From: Pseudohongiella sp.
GTDB taxonomy: Bacteria; Pseudomonadota; Gammaproteobacteria; Pseudomonadales; Pseudohongiellaceae
Direction: 5' to 3'
Assembly (NCBI RefSeq): GCF_011050365.1
Contig: NZ_DRFV01000010.1
Location: 1-64,000 of the forward strand
DNA: 64,000 nt
Shown piece after piece: positions 11,499-20,762 of the stretch. Position 1 is the first letter of the stretch. Every line of letters begins with the position of its first letter. Below the pieces are notes generated by a model. The model was not told the DNA's origin and ran no database searches. It saw only the letters and a program-made list of their open reading frames with translations. Position numbers and translations under genes: made by a program.

Positions 11499-14315
11499 TT
11501 AATCTGTTTTCGGCCTGACCAATGCCTCCAGCATATCGAGCTGGGAGGTCAGAAAGTCTGCCGTGGTGTTGAACCGGGAAATAATCAGGTCATTGGCGGT
11601 AAATGACGACTGCAGTCGTCGCTCCGAGCGCTCCATGCGCGCCTCCAGCTCGACCCGGCGCTCGGCGATCTTCTCCAGCTCGCCGTTCAGCGAGTCCTGC
11701 CGGCCACTGAGCACGCCACCAGGCGCCAGAAAGGAATCAAGCAGTCTGTTCATCCGGTCAGCGGCACCCCGGGTGTAGTCCACCGTGCCCCGGTCACCCA
11801 CCTCACCGCCATCAATACGCAGGCGCAAACCGGATGACGGGTCGGGTTCACCGCTGGCGTCACGCCCCGACTCGCCACGGGCGCCACGGCCAATGTTAAA
11901 GCCCAGCAGGTCGCCGGCATTGCCCTGGAGTTGGGCGATCCTGACGCTGGATGAGGCGCCGGTGGAATTGGAAATAATGCCGAATGCGCCCGAAGGCACG
12001 TCGTAATCCACGGTAACGCCGACACCGGCCGCTATCATGGCCGGGTTGTTATTGATCGCGGTCTGCATGGCGGCGGCGACGGTTGCAGGGCTGCTGTCAC
12101 CCAGGGTACCCAGGGAGATGGCACCTGACAGGACACCGTCAACTTCCACCCGGAAACTGTCGCCCGAGGTACTGGCGGACAGATCACCGTGCGCGGCATT
12201 CAGATAGAATCCGGGGCGTGCCGCTATGGCGCCGCTGGACGCTGTCAGGAACTGCCCATTGCCTTGTGCCTCAATGCCGTTGATTGTGCCCGCCACATCA
12301 ACGCCACGAATTGACGTGTCCTGTGCTCCGCTGCCCAGAAAAAGCCCCAACTTGCTGGCGGCGGCAAAATTCACTTCGGTAAACCGGATGTCATCTCCGG
12401 CATTGGACGTGGAGAAGATCAGCCGAGCCTGCGCGTTGTCCGCGTTGTACTCATAATTCACGTTGACCGTGATACCTTCGCCAGCCAGCGCGTCATTGAT
12501 CTGCGTCGCCAGCGCCGCTGTCAGTTCGTCAGGTGTGGTATAGGTCACCGGCGCACCGGCGTCACCGGGCAAGGCCAGCGCACCGGTGCTGATGCCGTTG
12601 ATGGACAGCTGGAATGTTGTGTCCTCGTCTATCACCAGAGGGTCAGTGAACGCATCAGTGCTCAGCCCACCGGTGCTGGCAAGCGCGTTCAGCTGATTGC
12701 CCTGGAACGGTCCGCGATTGTCCAGCACCAGCCCGAGCGTGGCCGAGGCTTCGGCGGAGATAGCACTGAAGCGGATCACCGACTCGTCGCCGTATCGGTT
12801 GGAACTCATATCGAATCGCGATTCGCTGGCGTTGTACACAACCGTCATGCTGTCTTCGGCATCTATGACATCGGCATTGCTGTTGATCTGTGCCTGCAGT
12901 TCGGTGGCTAGGTCTTCGGCGGTGGCATAGGTGGCTTCGGTCAGGCTGATATCCACCTCATTGCCGTTAAATATGATGGTGAAATTCTTATTATCGGCAT
13001 CGATGACGATATTGCCCGAGTCCAGTGCGGCAACGCTGATGCCTTCATACCGTCCCACTTCGGCCATGCGGGTGACTTCCAGTGCATAGCTGCCCGGCTG
13101 GGTATTACGCCCGGCACTCAGAAAGCTGACCTGCGTGTCGGAGGCGACACCGGTGGCAGCAAATAACCCGGTTACCGCCTGCGGATCGGTGGCAAACGCT
13201 GCTTCAAACTCGCTGCGATCAAAGGTCAGCTGGTAGTTGTTAAACTGATCCGAAGTAATACCGACTTCCGCCAGCGAACTGAATGTGGCGCCCGACGTCA
13301 CCTGACGCAGTGTGCTGTTGATTTCCGTCATGATTCTGCGCAGGGCGGTATCACCGGTCAACAGACTGCCCTGTCCAGAGCTTCCGGAGTCCGGATCGAA
13401 CGCCGACAATTGATCACTGATGCCTTTCAGCCCGTTGTAGGTATCAACAAAATCCTGCACCTTGTCCATCAGCTCGCTGGGGTCTTTTGTAATACCCAGA
13501 CTGACCGGACCCGTGGTCGTCGACTTGAGGTTCAGGGTAACGCCCGGAATTACACCGGCCACGAGGTTGTCGCTACGACTGATGGAGAGACCGTTAACTG
13601 TGAACAACGCATCCTGCGCTGCCTGGGTCTGGCTGGCAGTCTGTGAACCGGCATTGAAGTTGAATGCAGCCATCCCGGCCGTTCCGCTGGCAGTCAGCTC
13701 GATACTTTGATCTGCGCCCGCCTCGGCGCTGGTAAACAGCAGGCGGAAACCACTGCCATCGTCAACGATGGTGGCCTCGATGCCAATATCCGCGCTATTA
13801 ACGGCATCACGAATGCCGGCAAGAGTGTTGTTGCTTGCATTGATGACCAGGGTGCGTTCCGCGACATCATCATTGACGGTGAAGCCCTGATACACGCCAC
13901 CACCGTCAACATCAGTGCTGCCAAAGCGGAAGCTCAGTGAGCCCGTGCCTATCGCCTCATTGACTGATTCATAGGATTGCGTAGCAATGGTTTGCTGCTG
14001 GGCAAGCTGCTGAACCTGAACAGAATAAGTACCCTCACTGGCAGTACTGCCAGCCGTGGCGGTGAGCGCAGACTCGTTACTGGAATTGACCTGACTGGCA
14101 TTGAAGGCTGAGGTGCTGTTGAGCGCGCGCATAGCCGACTGCAGTTCATCAACAACACTGCTGATCTCGCCAAACGCAGTCAGTTTGGCTTCTGCCAGCT
14201 CCTGCTCAACATCCAGACGCTGCTCAATCGGGGCACGCTCTGCTTCCAGCAGCGATTCCAGCAGCTCGCTGGTCAGCAAGCCGGACCCTATGCCCAGTGA
14301 TTGTATGGTAGCCAT
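11499..14315 (-). CDS. fliD: Flagellar filament cap protein FliD (HAP2), enlarged
   Basis: A 938-aa cap protein that folds flagellin subunits at the filament tip. The usual length is about 450-700. FliD_N is clear at residues 1-100 (SLGIGSGLLTSELLESLL) and the C-terminal coiled helices end in TADFLTSQLDMLEALV. Between them are several Flagellin-IN-like hook-domain units (for example SLSFRFG, GFTVNDDVAERTLVINASNN, FQLSINGIS). The reading frame is intact and the codon bias uniform, so the enlargement looks genuine. A strong ribosome site (GGAGAC) precedes ATG 14315, and a sigma54 promoter lies 70-85 bp upstream. Confidence 0.95.
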   Translation of the reverse strand: MATIQSLGIGSGLLTSELLESLLEAERAPIEQRLDVEQELAEAKLTAFGEISSVVDELQSAMRALNSTSAFNASQVNSSNESALTATAGSTASEGTYSVQVQQLAQQQTIATQSYESVNEAIGTGSLSFRFGSTDVDGGGVYQGFTVNDDVAERTLVINASNNTLAGIRDAVNSADIGIEATIVDDGSGFRLLFTSAEAGADQSIELTASGTAGMAAFNFNAGSQTASQTQAAQDALFTVNGLSISRSDNLVAGVIPGVTLNLKSTTTGPVSLGITKDPSELMDKVQDFVDTYNGLKGISDQLSAFDPDSGSSGQGSLLTGDTALRRIMTEINSTLRQVTSGATFSSLAEVGITSDQFNNYQLTFDRSEFEAAFATDPQAVTGLFAATGVASDTQVSFLSAGRNTQPGSYALEVTRMAEVGRYEGISVAALDSGNIVIDADNKNFTIIFNGNEVDISLTEATYATAEDLATELQAQINSNADVIDAEDSMTVVYNASESRFDMSSNRYGDESVIRFSAISAEASATLGLVLDNRGPFQGNQLNALASTGGLSTDAFTDPLVIDEDTTFQLSINGISTGALALPGDAGAPVTYTTPDELTAALATQINDALAGEGITVNVNYEYNADNAQARLIFSTSNAGDDIRFTEVNFAAASKLGLFLGSGAQDTSIRGVDVAGTINGIEAQGNGQFLTASSGAIAARPGFYLNAAHGDLSASTSGDSFRVEVDGVLSGAISLGTLGDSSPATVAAAMQTAINNNPAMIAAGVGVTVDYDVPSGAFGIISNSTGASSSVRIAQLQGNAGDLLGFNIGRGARGESGRDASGEPDPSSGLRLRIDGGEVGDRGTVDYTRGAADRMNRLLDSFLAPGGVLSGRQDSLNGELEKIAERRVELEARMERSERRLQSSFTANDLIISRFNTTADFLTSQLDMLEALVRPKTD

Positions 14316-14384
14316 GCCTGTCTCCGTCCCGCTTCCGGTCGTTTTTGCTTCTACGCCAACGCACCGTGGTATTGCATTCAGCTT

Positions 14385-14400
14385 TGCAAAAAATACGCCA
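14385..14400 (-). promoter_or_regulatory. Sigma54 promoter of fliD
   Basis: On the minus strand the sequence reads TGGCGTATTTTTTGCA. It has GG and GC dinucleotides at the RpoN -24/-12 spacing and a T-run before TTGCA. It lies 70 bp upstream of the fliD start, consistent with FleQ-dependent expression. Confidence 0.65.
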
Positions 14401-14629
14401 GCTATTCAACGCCTGCTCTGCATTGCACACAGCGCAACGCGATACCACTGCCGACTCTGTCTGTATCGGCTATACCAGGCAATTCTTGACCGTGATCAGG
14501 CTACAAAAAGTGGCTGGCATGCCCACCGGTTGCCGCTCTGCCGAGGCAAGAACGGCAATGATTTGCCGGTCTGAGTCTCCGGGAAACCGGTAAAACGCAT
14601 CACACTGGTAATTAAACTGTCGCAAACGA

Positions 14630-14658
14630 TTGAGACCGACACTAACCTTGGCTAGAAT
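14630..14658 (+). promoter_or_regulatory. Sigma70 promoter of the 14687 gene
   Basis: TTGAGA (14630-14635) and TAGAAT (14653-14658) are separated by 17 bp, each one mismatch from consensus. An AAGGAG ribosome site follows 8 bases before the ATG. Confidence 0.6.
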
Positions 14659-14686
14659 CAGGAACGAACAATAAGGAGAATAAGCT

Positions 14687-15727
14687 ATGTTCAATAGACA
14701 ATCGCTCGCCAGCCACGTGGCGTTGCTGGGAACCGGCATACTGGCGACGGGTTTACTCTCCGTCACTGTCATCGCGCAACAACAGAACGACGACGCTTAT
14801 ACTGTGCCCCGTACTTCATACGGTGCGCCTGACCTGCAGGGTGTCTGGCGAAATGCCACGGTGACTCCGCTGACGCGTCCGCGCGAACTGGGCGAACAAC
14901 AGGCCTACAGTCGTGAAGAGGCCTTTCAGCTGGAGCGTGCAGCCCAGATGGCGGTGGAGCAGGACAACGAACCACTGGATCCGAACAGACCACCACCGCC
15001 GGCTCAGGACCTGCCTCCGGTCGGCAACTACGACCTGTTCTGGACCGACCGCGGCATGTTCATGCCTACCATTGATGGCGAATTCCGCACCTCCATCATC
15101 ATCGATCCGCCGGACGGACAAATGCCCGGCTACACGGATGAATTTCTTGCGCAGCGAGCCCGGCAGCGGGAAACCGGCCCCGATCCTTTTGACGGCCCCG
15201 AAGGCCGCGGTGTTGGTGAACGCTGCCTGCTCTCCTTTGGCTCCAACTCCGGGCCACCCATGTTGCCGGTGATGTACAACAGCCATTATCAGATCGTGCA
15301 ATCACCCGGCTATGTGGTGATCGTGGCAGAGATGGTTCATGACGCCCGTATCATCAAGATTCAGGACCGGCATGACGCTACCGCCGACGTCATGAACAAA
15401 TGGATGGGCGACTCCATTGGCCGCTGGGAAGGTGACACGCTGGTGGTGGAGACCCGACACTTCAACCCCTGGCAAAGCTTCCGCGGCGCCTCGGAGAACC
15501 TGACCGTGACCGAACGCTTCCGCAAGGAATCCGACAGCAAGATCATTTACTCCTTCACAGTGAATGATCCGACGGTGTTCGAGTCCACGTTTACCGGTGA
15601 GCTGGCGCTGACTGCGTATGACGACCCGCTTTACGAGTATGCCTGTCACGAAGGCAACTACGCTCTGGCGGGTACCCTGGCCGGCGCGCGCCGGGCTGAG
15701 GCGGAAGCAGCAGAACAGCAAAACTGA
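14687..15727 (+). CDS. Uncharacterised secreted protein
   Basis: A 346-aa protein with a Sec signal peptide (LASHVALLGTGILATGLLSV, likely cleaved after VIAQ). I recognise the mature part only as a recurrent uncharacterised family. Its motifs are YGAPDLQGVWRNATVTPLTRP near the mature N-terminus, then CLLSFGSNSGPPMLP and IGRWEGDTLVVETRHFNPW. I believe proteins with this layout are common in marine gammaproteobacteria and Acidobacteria, but I know no assigned reaction. It has its own promoter and a terminator, and it sits on the opposite strand inside a flagellar cluster, so it is probably unrelated to motility. Confidence 0.75.
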   Translation: MFNRQSLASHVALLGTGILATGLLSVTVIAQQQNDDAYTVPRTSYGAPDLQGVWRNATVTPLTRPRELGEQQAYSREEAFQLERAAQMAVEQDNEPLDPNRPPPPAQDLPPVGNYDLFWTDRGMFMPTIDGEFRTSIIIDPPDGQMPGYTDEFLAQRARQRETGPDPFDGPEGRGVGERCLLSFGSNSGPPMLPVMYNSHYQIVQSPGYVVIVAEMVHDARIIKIQDRHDATADVMNKWMGDSIGRWEGDTLVVETRHFNPWQSFRGASENLTVTERFRKESDSKIIYSFTVNDPTVFESTFTGELALTAYDDPLYEYACHEGNYALAGTLAGARRAEAEAAEQQN

Positions 15728-15753
15728 TATCAGCCGGCGCTGCTGGCTGAGCC

Positions 15754-15792
15754 AAAAAAAAGGCGGCCCAGATTATCGGGGTCGCCTTTTTT
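15754..15792. terminator. Bidirectional rho-independent terminator
   Basis: AAAAAAGGCGGC and GTCGCCTTTTTT form an A/T-flanked stem between the converging ends of the secreted-protein gene and flaG, so it can serve both. Confidence 0.8.
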
Positions 15793-15831
15793 GTGCCTCA
15801 GATTACCTGATGGCTTGCATGCCCGGGGCAG

Positions 15832-16308
15832 CTAAACCTGCGTCTTGAACAATGAAATGGGTTCTTCGGTGTCAATCTGTTTGGCAAGTTCCAGCGCTTC
15901 TTTGCTGTCAAACTGCCGCAATATTTTGCGCGACTCGCGATCGACGACGGTCACTGACGGTTCCTGGCTCAGCGGATCAATATCAAACACAATATCCCGC
16001 TTCACAGTCTGTACATAACGATTGAGTTTGGTGACGGCCTGCTCAAGAATTTCTTCGGCCGAGGCATCTGCATGATCAGACTGAACAGCAGTCGTATTTT
16101 TGCCGTTGCCATGCGTTTCGGACTCCCTGTTGGTGGCCGTTTGCCTGCCGGATTCCTGTCTACCTGAGCCCTGTTTACCTGAGCCCTTGTCGTCCGGTGT
16201 ATTGTCAGTATGCTCCGCTCCTACCTCATTCTCGACGGCCTGGACAGAATTGACCTTCTCCCTGGCAACGACCGCAGGCTGGAATCGGGTGATACTGATT
16301 TCACTCAC
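15832..16308 (-). CDS. flaG: FlaG family flagellar protein
   Basis: A 158-aa protein whose C-terminal 80 residues match FlaG (LNRYVQTVKRDIVFDID, VTVVDRESRKILRQF). FlaG influences filament length in Pseudomonas and Vibrio. The N-terminal half is low-complexity and rich in G, S, N and charged residues, so likely disordered. I chose GTG 16308 because GGGAGG stands 6 bases upstream; an open frame extends to a TTG at 16326. It lies downstream of flagellin on the same strand, separated by two large hairpins. Confidence 0.85.
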   Translation of the reverse strand: MSEISITRFQPAVVAREKVNSVQAVENEVGAEHTDNTPDDKGSGKQGSGRQESGRQTATNRESETHGNGKNTTAVQSDHADASAEEILEQAVTKLNRYVQTVKRDIVFDIDPLSQEPSVTVVDRESRKILRQFDSKEALELAKQIDTEEPISLFKTQV

Positions 16309-16392
16309 AGCGCGCCTCCCACACAAGCATCCTTAACTGATAATCCGGACGGGTGTCCGGACTACATTTTGAATCGCCAGCGACCTGGAGAA

Positions 16393-16447
16393 GCCTCTGA
16401 ATAAGACTGTGAGCTCACGCAGAGTAGACACAGTCTTATTCAGAGGC
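16393..16447. repeat. Perfect 19-bp inverted repeat
   Basis: GCCTCTGAATAAGACTGTG at 16393-16411 is the exact reverse complement of 16429-16447, with a 17-base loop. It lies between flagellin and flaG. There is no strong T-run on either side, so it is not a typical terminator. It could be a protein-binding palindrome, a REP-like element or an RNA stability hairpin. Confidence 0.8.
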
Positions 16448-16464
16448 TCCCGGAAAGCGGAAAT

Positions 16465-16504
16465 CCGCCGGGCGTCTACCATCTTATCGGTAGGCGCCCG
16501 GCGG
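16465..16504 (-). terminator. Flagellin transcript 3' hairpin
   Basis: CCGCCGGGCGTCTACC pairs with GGTAGGCGCCCGGCGG (one G-T wobble) around an 8-base loop, just after the flagellin stop. The T-run on the minus strand is weak (ATTTCC), so it may act as a partial terminator or as an mRNA stabiliser. Confidence 0.6.
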
Positions 16505-16519
16505 ACTTTAGCTTTTGTT

Positions 16520-19500
16520 TTACTGCAGCAGTGAAAGAACCTGCTGACCAGAGGCGTTAGCCTGTGACAGGATGGAAATACCAGCCTGTTGCAGTACCTG
16601 GAATCGTGCCAGGTTAGCCGCTTCGGCCGCGAAGTCCGCATCACGGATTCGCGAGTTGGCAGCAGACAGGTTCTCAGAGTTGATCGCCAGGTTGGAGATC
16701 GTCGCTTCAAACCGGTTCTGCACCGCACCGAGGTCAGCTCGGGCACTGTTCACAGAGTTCAAGGCATTGTCGATCGCTGACAGAGCTTCATTTGCTCCCT
16801 TTTGAGTGGAGATATCCACTTCATTCAGGAACTGACCGGACACTGCGCCACCAAAGTCGCCCTTCTGGAAACCCAGCGCGGCCAGATCGTCATTGCCGTT
16901 TGTGCCACCTGACAATTCGATAGTACCTGCACCACTCAGGGTTACCGTAGAGTAAGTTGTTGATGCCACCGCGTCTGCAGCAGCCTTATCAACAGCACCA
17001 GAGCCGAAGTCTGACTCGCCCACGCCACCAAGACCAAAGTTTGCAGCAGTGGCGCCGCCGTTGGTGTTCATCGCCAATGATACGTTACGGCCATCAGCAG
17101 CAGTCAATGTAACACTGGTACCGTTATCTTCAGCAATGACACCCGTCTGACCAGATACCGAGTTAATCTGGTTTACAGCAGATGCCCGGTTAGAGTCAGC
17201 ATCAGCCTGAACCGTCATGTTGACGTCAACGCCGTTGATATACAATGTTGCCGTATCACCAGCCACACCAGCTGTTGCCGCCGATGCTCCGGACGTAGAT
17301 GTCGCATTGACCGTTGCCGTTACACCAGTAGAGTCAGTGGAGCGGTTGATGGCTGCTGCGATAGAGATACCAGACGCTTCTTTACTGCTTGACGCAGCAC
17401 CCGCGTAGGAGGACGTATCATCTGTTGCCTTGGCTGCACCGATGTTGATGCTGTTGATAACCATGTCGCCTGCTGCCAGATTGGCAAAACCAGCCGCGCC
17501 GGCATCAGCACCTGAATCAGACGTTGCGACCAGGCCCAATTCGGCAGCCGCGTTACCACCCAGATTGGCAATCTGGACTGAACTGCTGTCACCCGTTGTG
17601 TTAGAGGTAATCACCAGTTCGCCATCATCGTTGATAGACGCAGTCGCGCCGGTCAGCTGACCGTTAATTTCGTTCAACAGATCAGTTTCACTGGCAACGT
17701 TGTTGTCAACGTTAACGCTCTGTACAGTGCCGCCATTAACGTAGACATCAAAGGTAGCGTTGTCAGGATCGACCGCCACCACGCCGGTGTCAGTTGAACC
17801 TTCACCCAGACCCAACGCCGTAGCAGCATTTACAGCACCGCCGGCATCGTTAAAGGTAATGGTATCACCACCATTCGCGTCTTCGGTAAACACCAGCTCA
17901 TTGTCGACGTTTAATGAAGCGGTGAAGCCTGAGCCGGAAATGGCTGAGTTGATATCGGTCAGCAGCTGCGTATTACCGCTGCCAGCGCCACCGCCAATAT
18001 CAGCATCTGTGTAACTGGTGTTCAGCGTTACTGTATCTGTGCCACCATCAGTCGATGTAATGGTAAACGAAATGTCGTTAGCAGCAGAGCCTGTATCTGT
18101 AGCACCACTCTGCAGGCCCAGAATCGCACCACCCGCCAAACTGCCTTGCAGGTTGCTGACGGTAGTAAGGCTGGTAGCGCCAGTTGTTGCAGACGTGATC
18201 ACCAGGTTGTTATCGCCATCCAGTGACGCCGTAGCAGCCTGTGAGCCAAAGTCAGTCAGAATCTGTCCATTGATGGCAGACAGCAAATCGGCACTGCTGG
18301 TGACGTTAGAAGTCAGGTCGATGGTTTGAGTACCCAGACCATCAATCTCCAGATCAAATGAGCCGGTTGCGGTGTCAGCGACGCCCACAGCAGTATCATT
18401 GGCACTGGTAAAACCAAAAACTGTGTCGGCGTCCGTGGCAGCGAAACCAGCAGTGAAGATCGCTGTTTGATCCGACGCTGTATCCTGAGTCAGAACCAGC
18501 TGGTTACTACCATTCAGCGACGCAGTGAAACCGGAACCAGAGAGCTGAGTGTTGATATCGCCTAGCAGCGCAGTATTACCATCACCCAATGTTCCACCAT
18601 TAGCGGTATCCGTGTAGTCAGTGTTGATAAGAACATCGTAGTTGTCGCCATCAACCACGCTCAAGGTAAACGCGACAGTATTAGTGTTGAAGTCCGTACC
18701 AGTGGCACTCAGGGCCGCAGTGCCAGTCAGCACAGCCTGCGTGCCGTTGGCAGTAAAGTTGTTGCTGATAGATGACAGATCAACGCCAGTTGAGGCGGTA
18801 ACAGCGGCGGCCGATGCAGCCGAGAAATCAGTACCGGTTGCACTCAACTGGACACCACCGTTCAATGTCGCCAGCTCTGCCTGTATGCCTGCACTGTAGT
18901 CGAATGCCACGTTGGCAGCCGTGGTGCCTCCAACCGCACCTGCTTCAGCAGCTGTACCAGGACCCGCAGTTCGCGCAGTCGAGCTGACATTTGCTACACC
19001 AGCGGTGTAGGTGCCTGAGGCCAGACCAGCAGCCGCTGTATTGCTGCCATCGATGGCGATGCTGTTAGTGCCGCTGTCGGCAACCAGGGTAACGCCGCCG
19101 GTGTAGGTGCCGGACGCTGCCAGACCTGTTGACGCCGCAGTCAATGTACCGCTGGTGCTCAGGTCAAGTTCAATGTTACGACCGTCTTCCGCAACCAGGC
19201 TGACACCCAAGGCATCGTCACCGGTATCAATCGCTGTGACGCCCGTGAGAGACGATTGTGCGTTAATCGCAGTGACCACAGCGGAACGTGAAGAGTCTGC
19301 ATCACCCGTGGTTTCAATACTGATAACAGTGTTGTTGATAGTGATGGTGCCGGCTTGCGCAGAGGCGGTCATTTCACTACCAGAAGCAACGTTTTCATCA
19401 ACCAGAGCGGTCACGCCCGAGTCAGCCGATACGCGGTTGATAGCTGCTGCTTTAGAGATAGCACTGGCGCTTGCCAGATCGGTAGAGGATGAGTCGTCAG

Positions 19501-20107
19501 AAGCGCGCGAAGCGCCAACGCTGACACCGTTGATGGTCAGGTCGCCGCCGCTCAAAGCACTGCTGGTAGCAGTAGCGCTGACGCCAGACTTGGCGGATAC
19601 ACCCAACGTATCAGAGGTCAGCTTGCCGATGGACACGCCGATAGTCTCGCCGGCATTGGCGCCAACCTGGAAGGATGTGCTCAGTGAGCCGTCCAGCAGG
19701 TTTACACCGTTGAAGTTAGCACCTTCAGAAACACGTGAAACCTCTTCGATCAGCAGCTGTGCTTCTGCGTTCAGTGCTTCACGGTCAGCCGAGCTGTTGG
19801 TACCGTTAGAAGCCTGCAGAGCCAGTTCGCGGATACGCTGCAATGATTCGGTCATGGAACCGAGTGAACCTTCCGCAGTTTGTGCCAGAGACACACCATC
19901 ACCTGCGTTACGGATCGCTACGTTCAGACCTTTGATTTGTGATTCGAAACGCGTGGAGATCGCCAAACCGGCCGCATCGTCCTTCGCGCTATTGATTCGC
20001 AGACCTGAAGACAGTCTTTCCAGAGCCTGGTTAGTACCGGCCTGTGAACTGTTCAGATTACGCTGCGCGTTCAGTGAAGCAATGTTGGTATTTATGACTT
20101 GAGCCAT
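16520..20107 (-). CDS. fliC: Giant flagellin
   Basis: A 1195-aa flagellin; common flagellins are 270-550 aa. The D0/D1 N-terminus (MAQVINTNIASLNAQRNL to about residue 180) and C-terminus (IRDADFAAEAANLARFQVLQ, last 100 residues) are canonical. The roughly 900-residue centre is a chain of Flagellin-IN-like and beta-rich modules. One unit type occurs near residues 185-330 and again near 877-1040 (DLTINGVSVGAS and DMVINSINIGAA). Another recurs at least four times in between (TASLNGSNQLVLTQ, TASLDGDNNLVITS, TASLNVDNELVFTE, TASINDDGELVITS). A sigma28 promoter lies upstream and hairpins follow. Only one flagellin gene is in this window. Confidence 0.96.
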   Translation of the reverse strand: MAQVINTNIASLNAQRNLNSSQAGTNQALERLSSGLRINSAKDDAAGLAISTRFESQIKGLNVAIRNAGDGVSLAQTAEGSLGSMTESLQRIRELALQASNGTNSSADREALNAEAQLLIEEVSRVSEGANFNGVNLLDGSLSTSFQVGANAGETIGVSIGKLTSDTLGVSAKSGVSATATSSALSGGDLTINGVSVGASRASDDSSSTDLASASAISKAAAINRVSADSGVTALVDENVASGSEMTASAQAGTITINNTVISIETTGDADSSRSAVVTAINAQSSLTGVTAIDTGDDALGVSLVAEDGRNIELDLSTSGTLTAASTGLAASGTYTGGVTLVADSGTNSIAIDGSNTAAAGLASGTYTAGVANVSSTARTAGPGTAAEAGAVGGTTAANVAFDYSAGIQAELATLNGGVQLSATGTDFSAASAAAVTASTGVDLSSISNNFTANGTQAVLTGTAALSATGTDFNTNTVAFTLSVVDGDNYDVLINTDYTDTANGGTLGDGNTALLGDINTQLSGSGFTASLNGSNQLVLTQDTASDQTAIFTAGFAATDADTVFGFTSANDTAVGVADTATGSFDLEIDGLGTQTIDLTSNVTSSADLLSAINGQILTDFGSQAATASLDGDNNLVITSATTGATSLTTVSNLQGSLAGGAILGLQSGATDTGSAANDISFTITSTDGGTDTVTLNTSYTDADIGGGAGSGNTQLLTDINSAISGSGFTASLNVDNELVFTEDANGGDTITFNDAGGAVNAATALGLGEGSTDTGVVAVDPDNATFDVYVNGGTVQSVNVDNNVASETDLLNEINGQLTGATASINDDGELVITSNTTGDSSSVQIANLGGNAAAELGLVATSDSGADAGAAGFANLAAGDMVINSINIGAAKATDDTSSYAGAASSSKEASGISIAAAINRSTDSTGVTATVNATSTSGASAATAGVAGDTATLYINGVDVNMTVQADADSNRASAVNQINSVSGQTGVIAEDNGTSVTLTAADGRNVSLAMNTNGGATAANFGLGGVGESDFGSGAVDKAAADAVASTTYSTVTLSGAGTIELSGGTNGNDDLAALGFQKGDFGGAVSGQFLNEVDISTQKGANEALSAIDNALNSVNSARADLGAVQNRFEATISNLAINSENLSAANSRIRDADFAAEAANLARFQVLQQAGISILSQANASGQQVLSLLQ

Positions 20108-20190
20108 GCTTAGTTACTCCTGAGTTTACGTATTAAACCGAGCCGCATCCGGAGAGTCTTAAGTGTGCTCAACCTTATGCGTTATCACGT

Positions 20191-20217
20191 TTAACGACAC
20201 AGAAAATCAAAGCTTTA
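20191..20217 (-). promoter_or_regulatory. Sigma28 (FliA) promoter of flagellin
   Basis: On the minus strand TAAAGCTT, an 11-bp spacer, then GTCGTTAA. The consensus is TAAAGTTT-N11-GCCGATAA, giving matches of 7/8 and 6/8 at the correct spacing. It lies 84 bp before the start codon. Confidence 0.75.
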
Positions 20218-20393
20218 GGCGCAGGAGGGATTTTTTTCGCAGCTCGGCAGAAATTAATTTTCTTTAGAACTTTTTTTCGAAGCGATTAGAACTTTATTGC
20301 CGAAGTGGTTATAGTGCATTGCACTTGATACTATCCTGATCAGCCGCTACTACTATATGCTCACCAATCACAGGCATAACGGAATCGACTCGT

Positions 20394-20735
20394 ATGGCTT
20401 TTCCAGATCAAACCGAAATTCGCGCCACACAGCTAGCAGCCTGGAAACATATCATGGCGCTATCTGAGCAATTACTGCACAGTGCAAGGCGCCAGGACTG
20501 GGATAACCTTGATCGTCTGCACGGCGAACGTGAGCAGGCACTGGAACACTTTTTCCGCGAGGCCCTGATCCAGGATCTGATCCCGATCGTTCAGCAGGAT
20601 ATCAAAAAAATTCGTGACCAGGATAGCGATATTGTTCAGATGGTAAAAAATAATCGCGACGAACTCGGCGCCGAATCACGACGCCTGAATCTGATGAAAA
20701 ATCGCATCAAGGAATATTTATCGGCAGATAAATAG
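20394..20735 (+). CDS. fliT: FliT-like flagellar chaperone
   Basis: A 113-aa all-helical protein resembling FliT: LSEQLLHSARRQDWDNLDRLHGEREQ near residues 25-50, then a charged coiled helix to the C-terminus. FliT binds the cap protein FliD, and in enterics also FlhDC. It is transcribed divergently from flagellin rather than behind fliD-fliS, which is unusual for fliT but keeps it inside the late-gene cluster. A 13-bp palindrome (AGTGCATTGCACT, 20313-20325) lies in the shared promoter region. The assignment rests on size, helix pattern and context. Confidence 0.65.
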   Translation: MAFPDQTEIRATQLAAWKHIMALSEQLLHSARRQDWDNLDRLHGEREQALEHFFREALIQDLIPIVQQDIKKIRDQDSDIVQMVKNNRDELGAESRRLNLMKNRIKEYLSADK

Positions 20736-20762
20736 TTTCTTTAGGATGAACAGCAAATATTT

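Larger units (their letters stand above)
14316..14686. other. Intergenic control region between fliD and a divergent secreted-protein gene
   Basis: 371 bp without a convincing gene. It holds a sigma54 promoter facing fliD and a sigma70-type promoter facing the 14687 gene. Open frames on both strands here have no family match and poor starts. Confidence 0.6.

Noticed and set aside
16333-16746. 137-aa minus-strand ORF over the hairpins and the flagellin 3' end
   Set aside because: It is a shifted reading of the flagellin C-terminus plus inverted repeats.
19107-20102. 331-aa open frame antisense to the 5' half of flagellin
   Set aside because: It mirrors the flagellin codons, has no family match or ribosome site, and flagellin codon bias explains the absence of stops.
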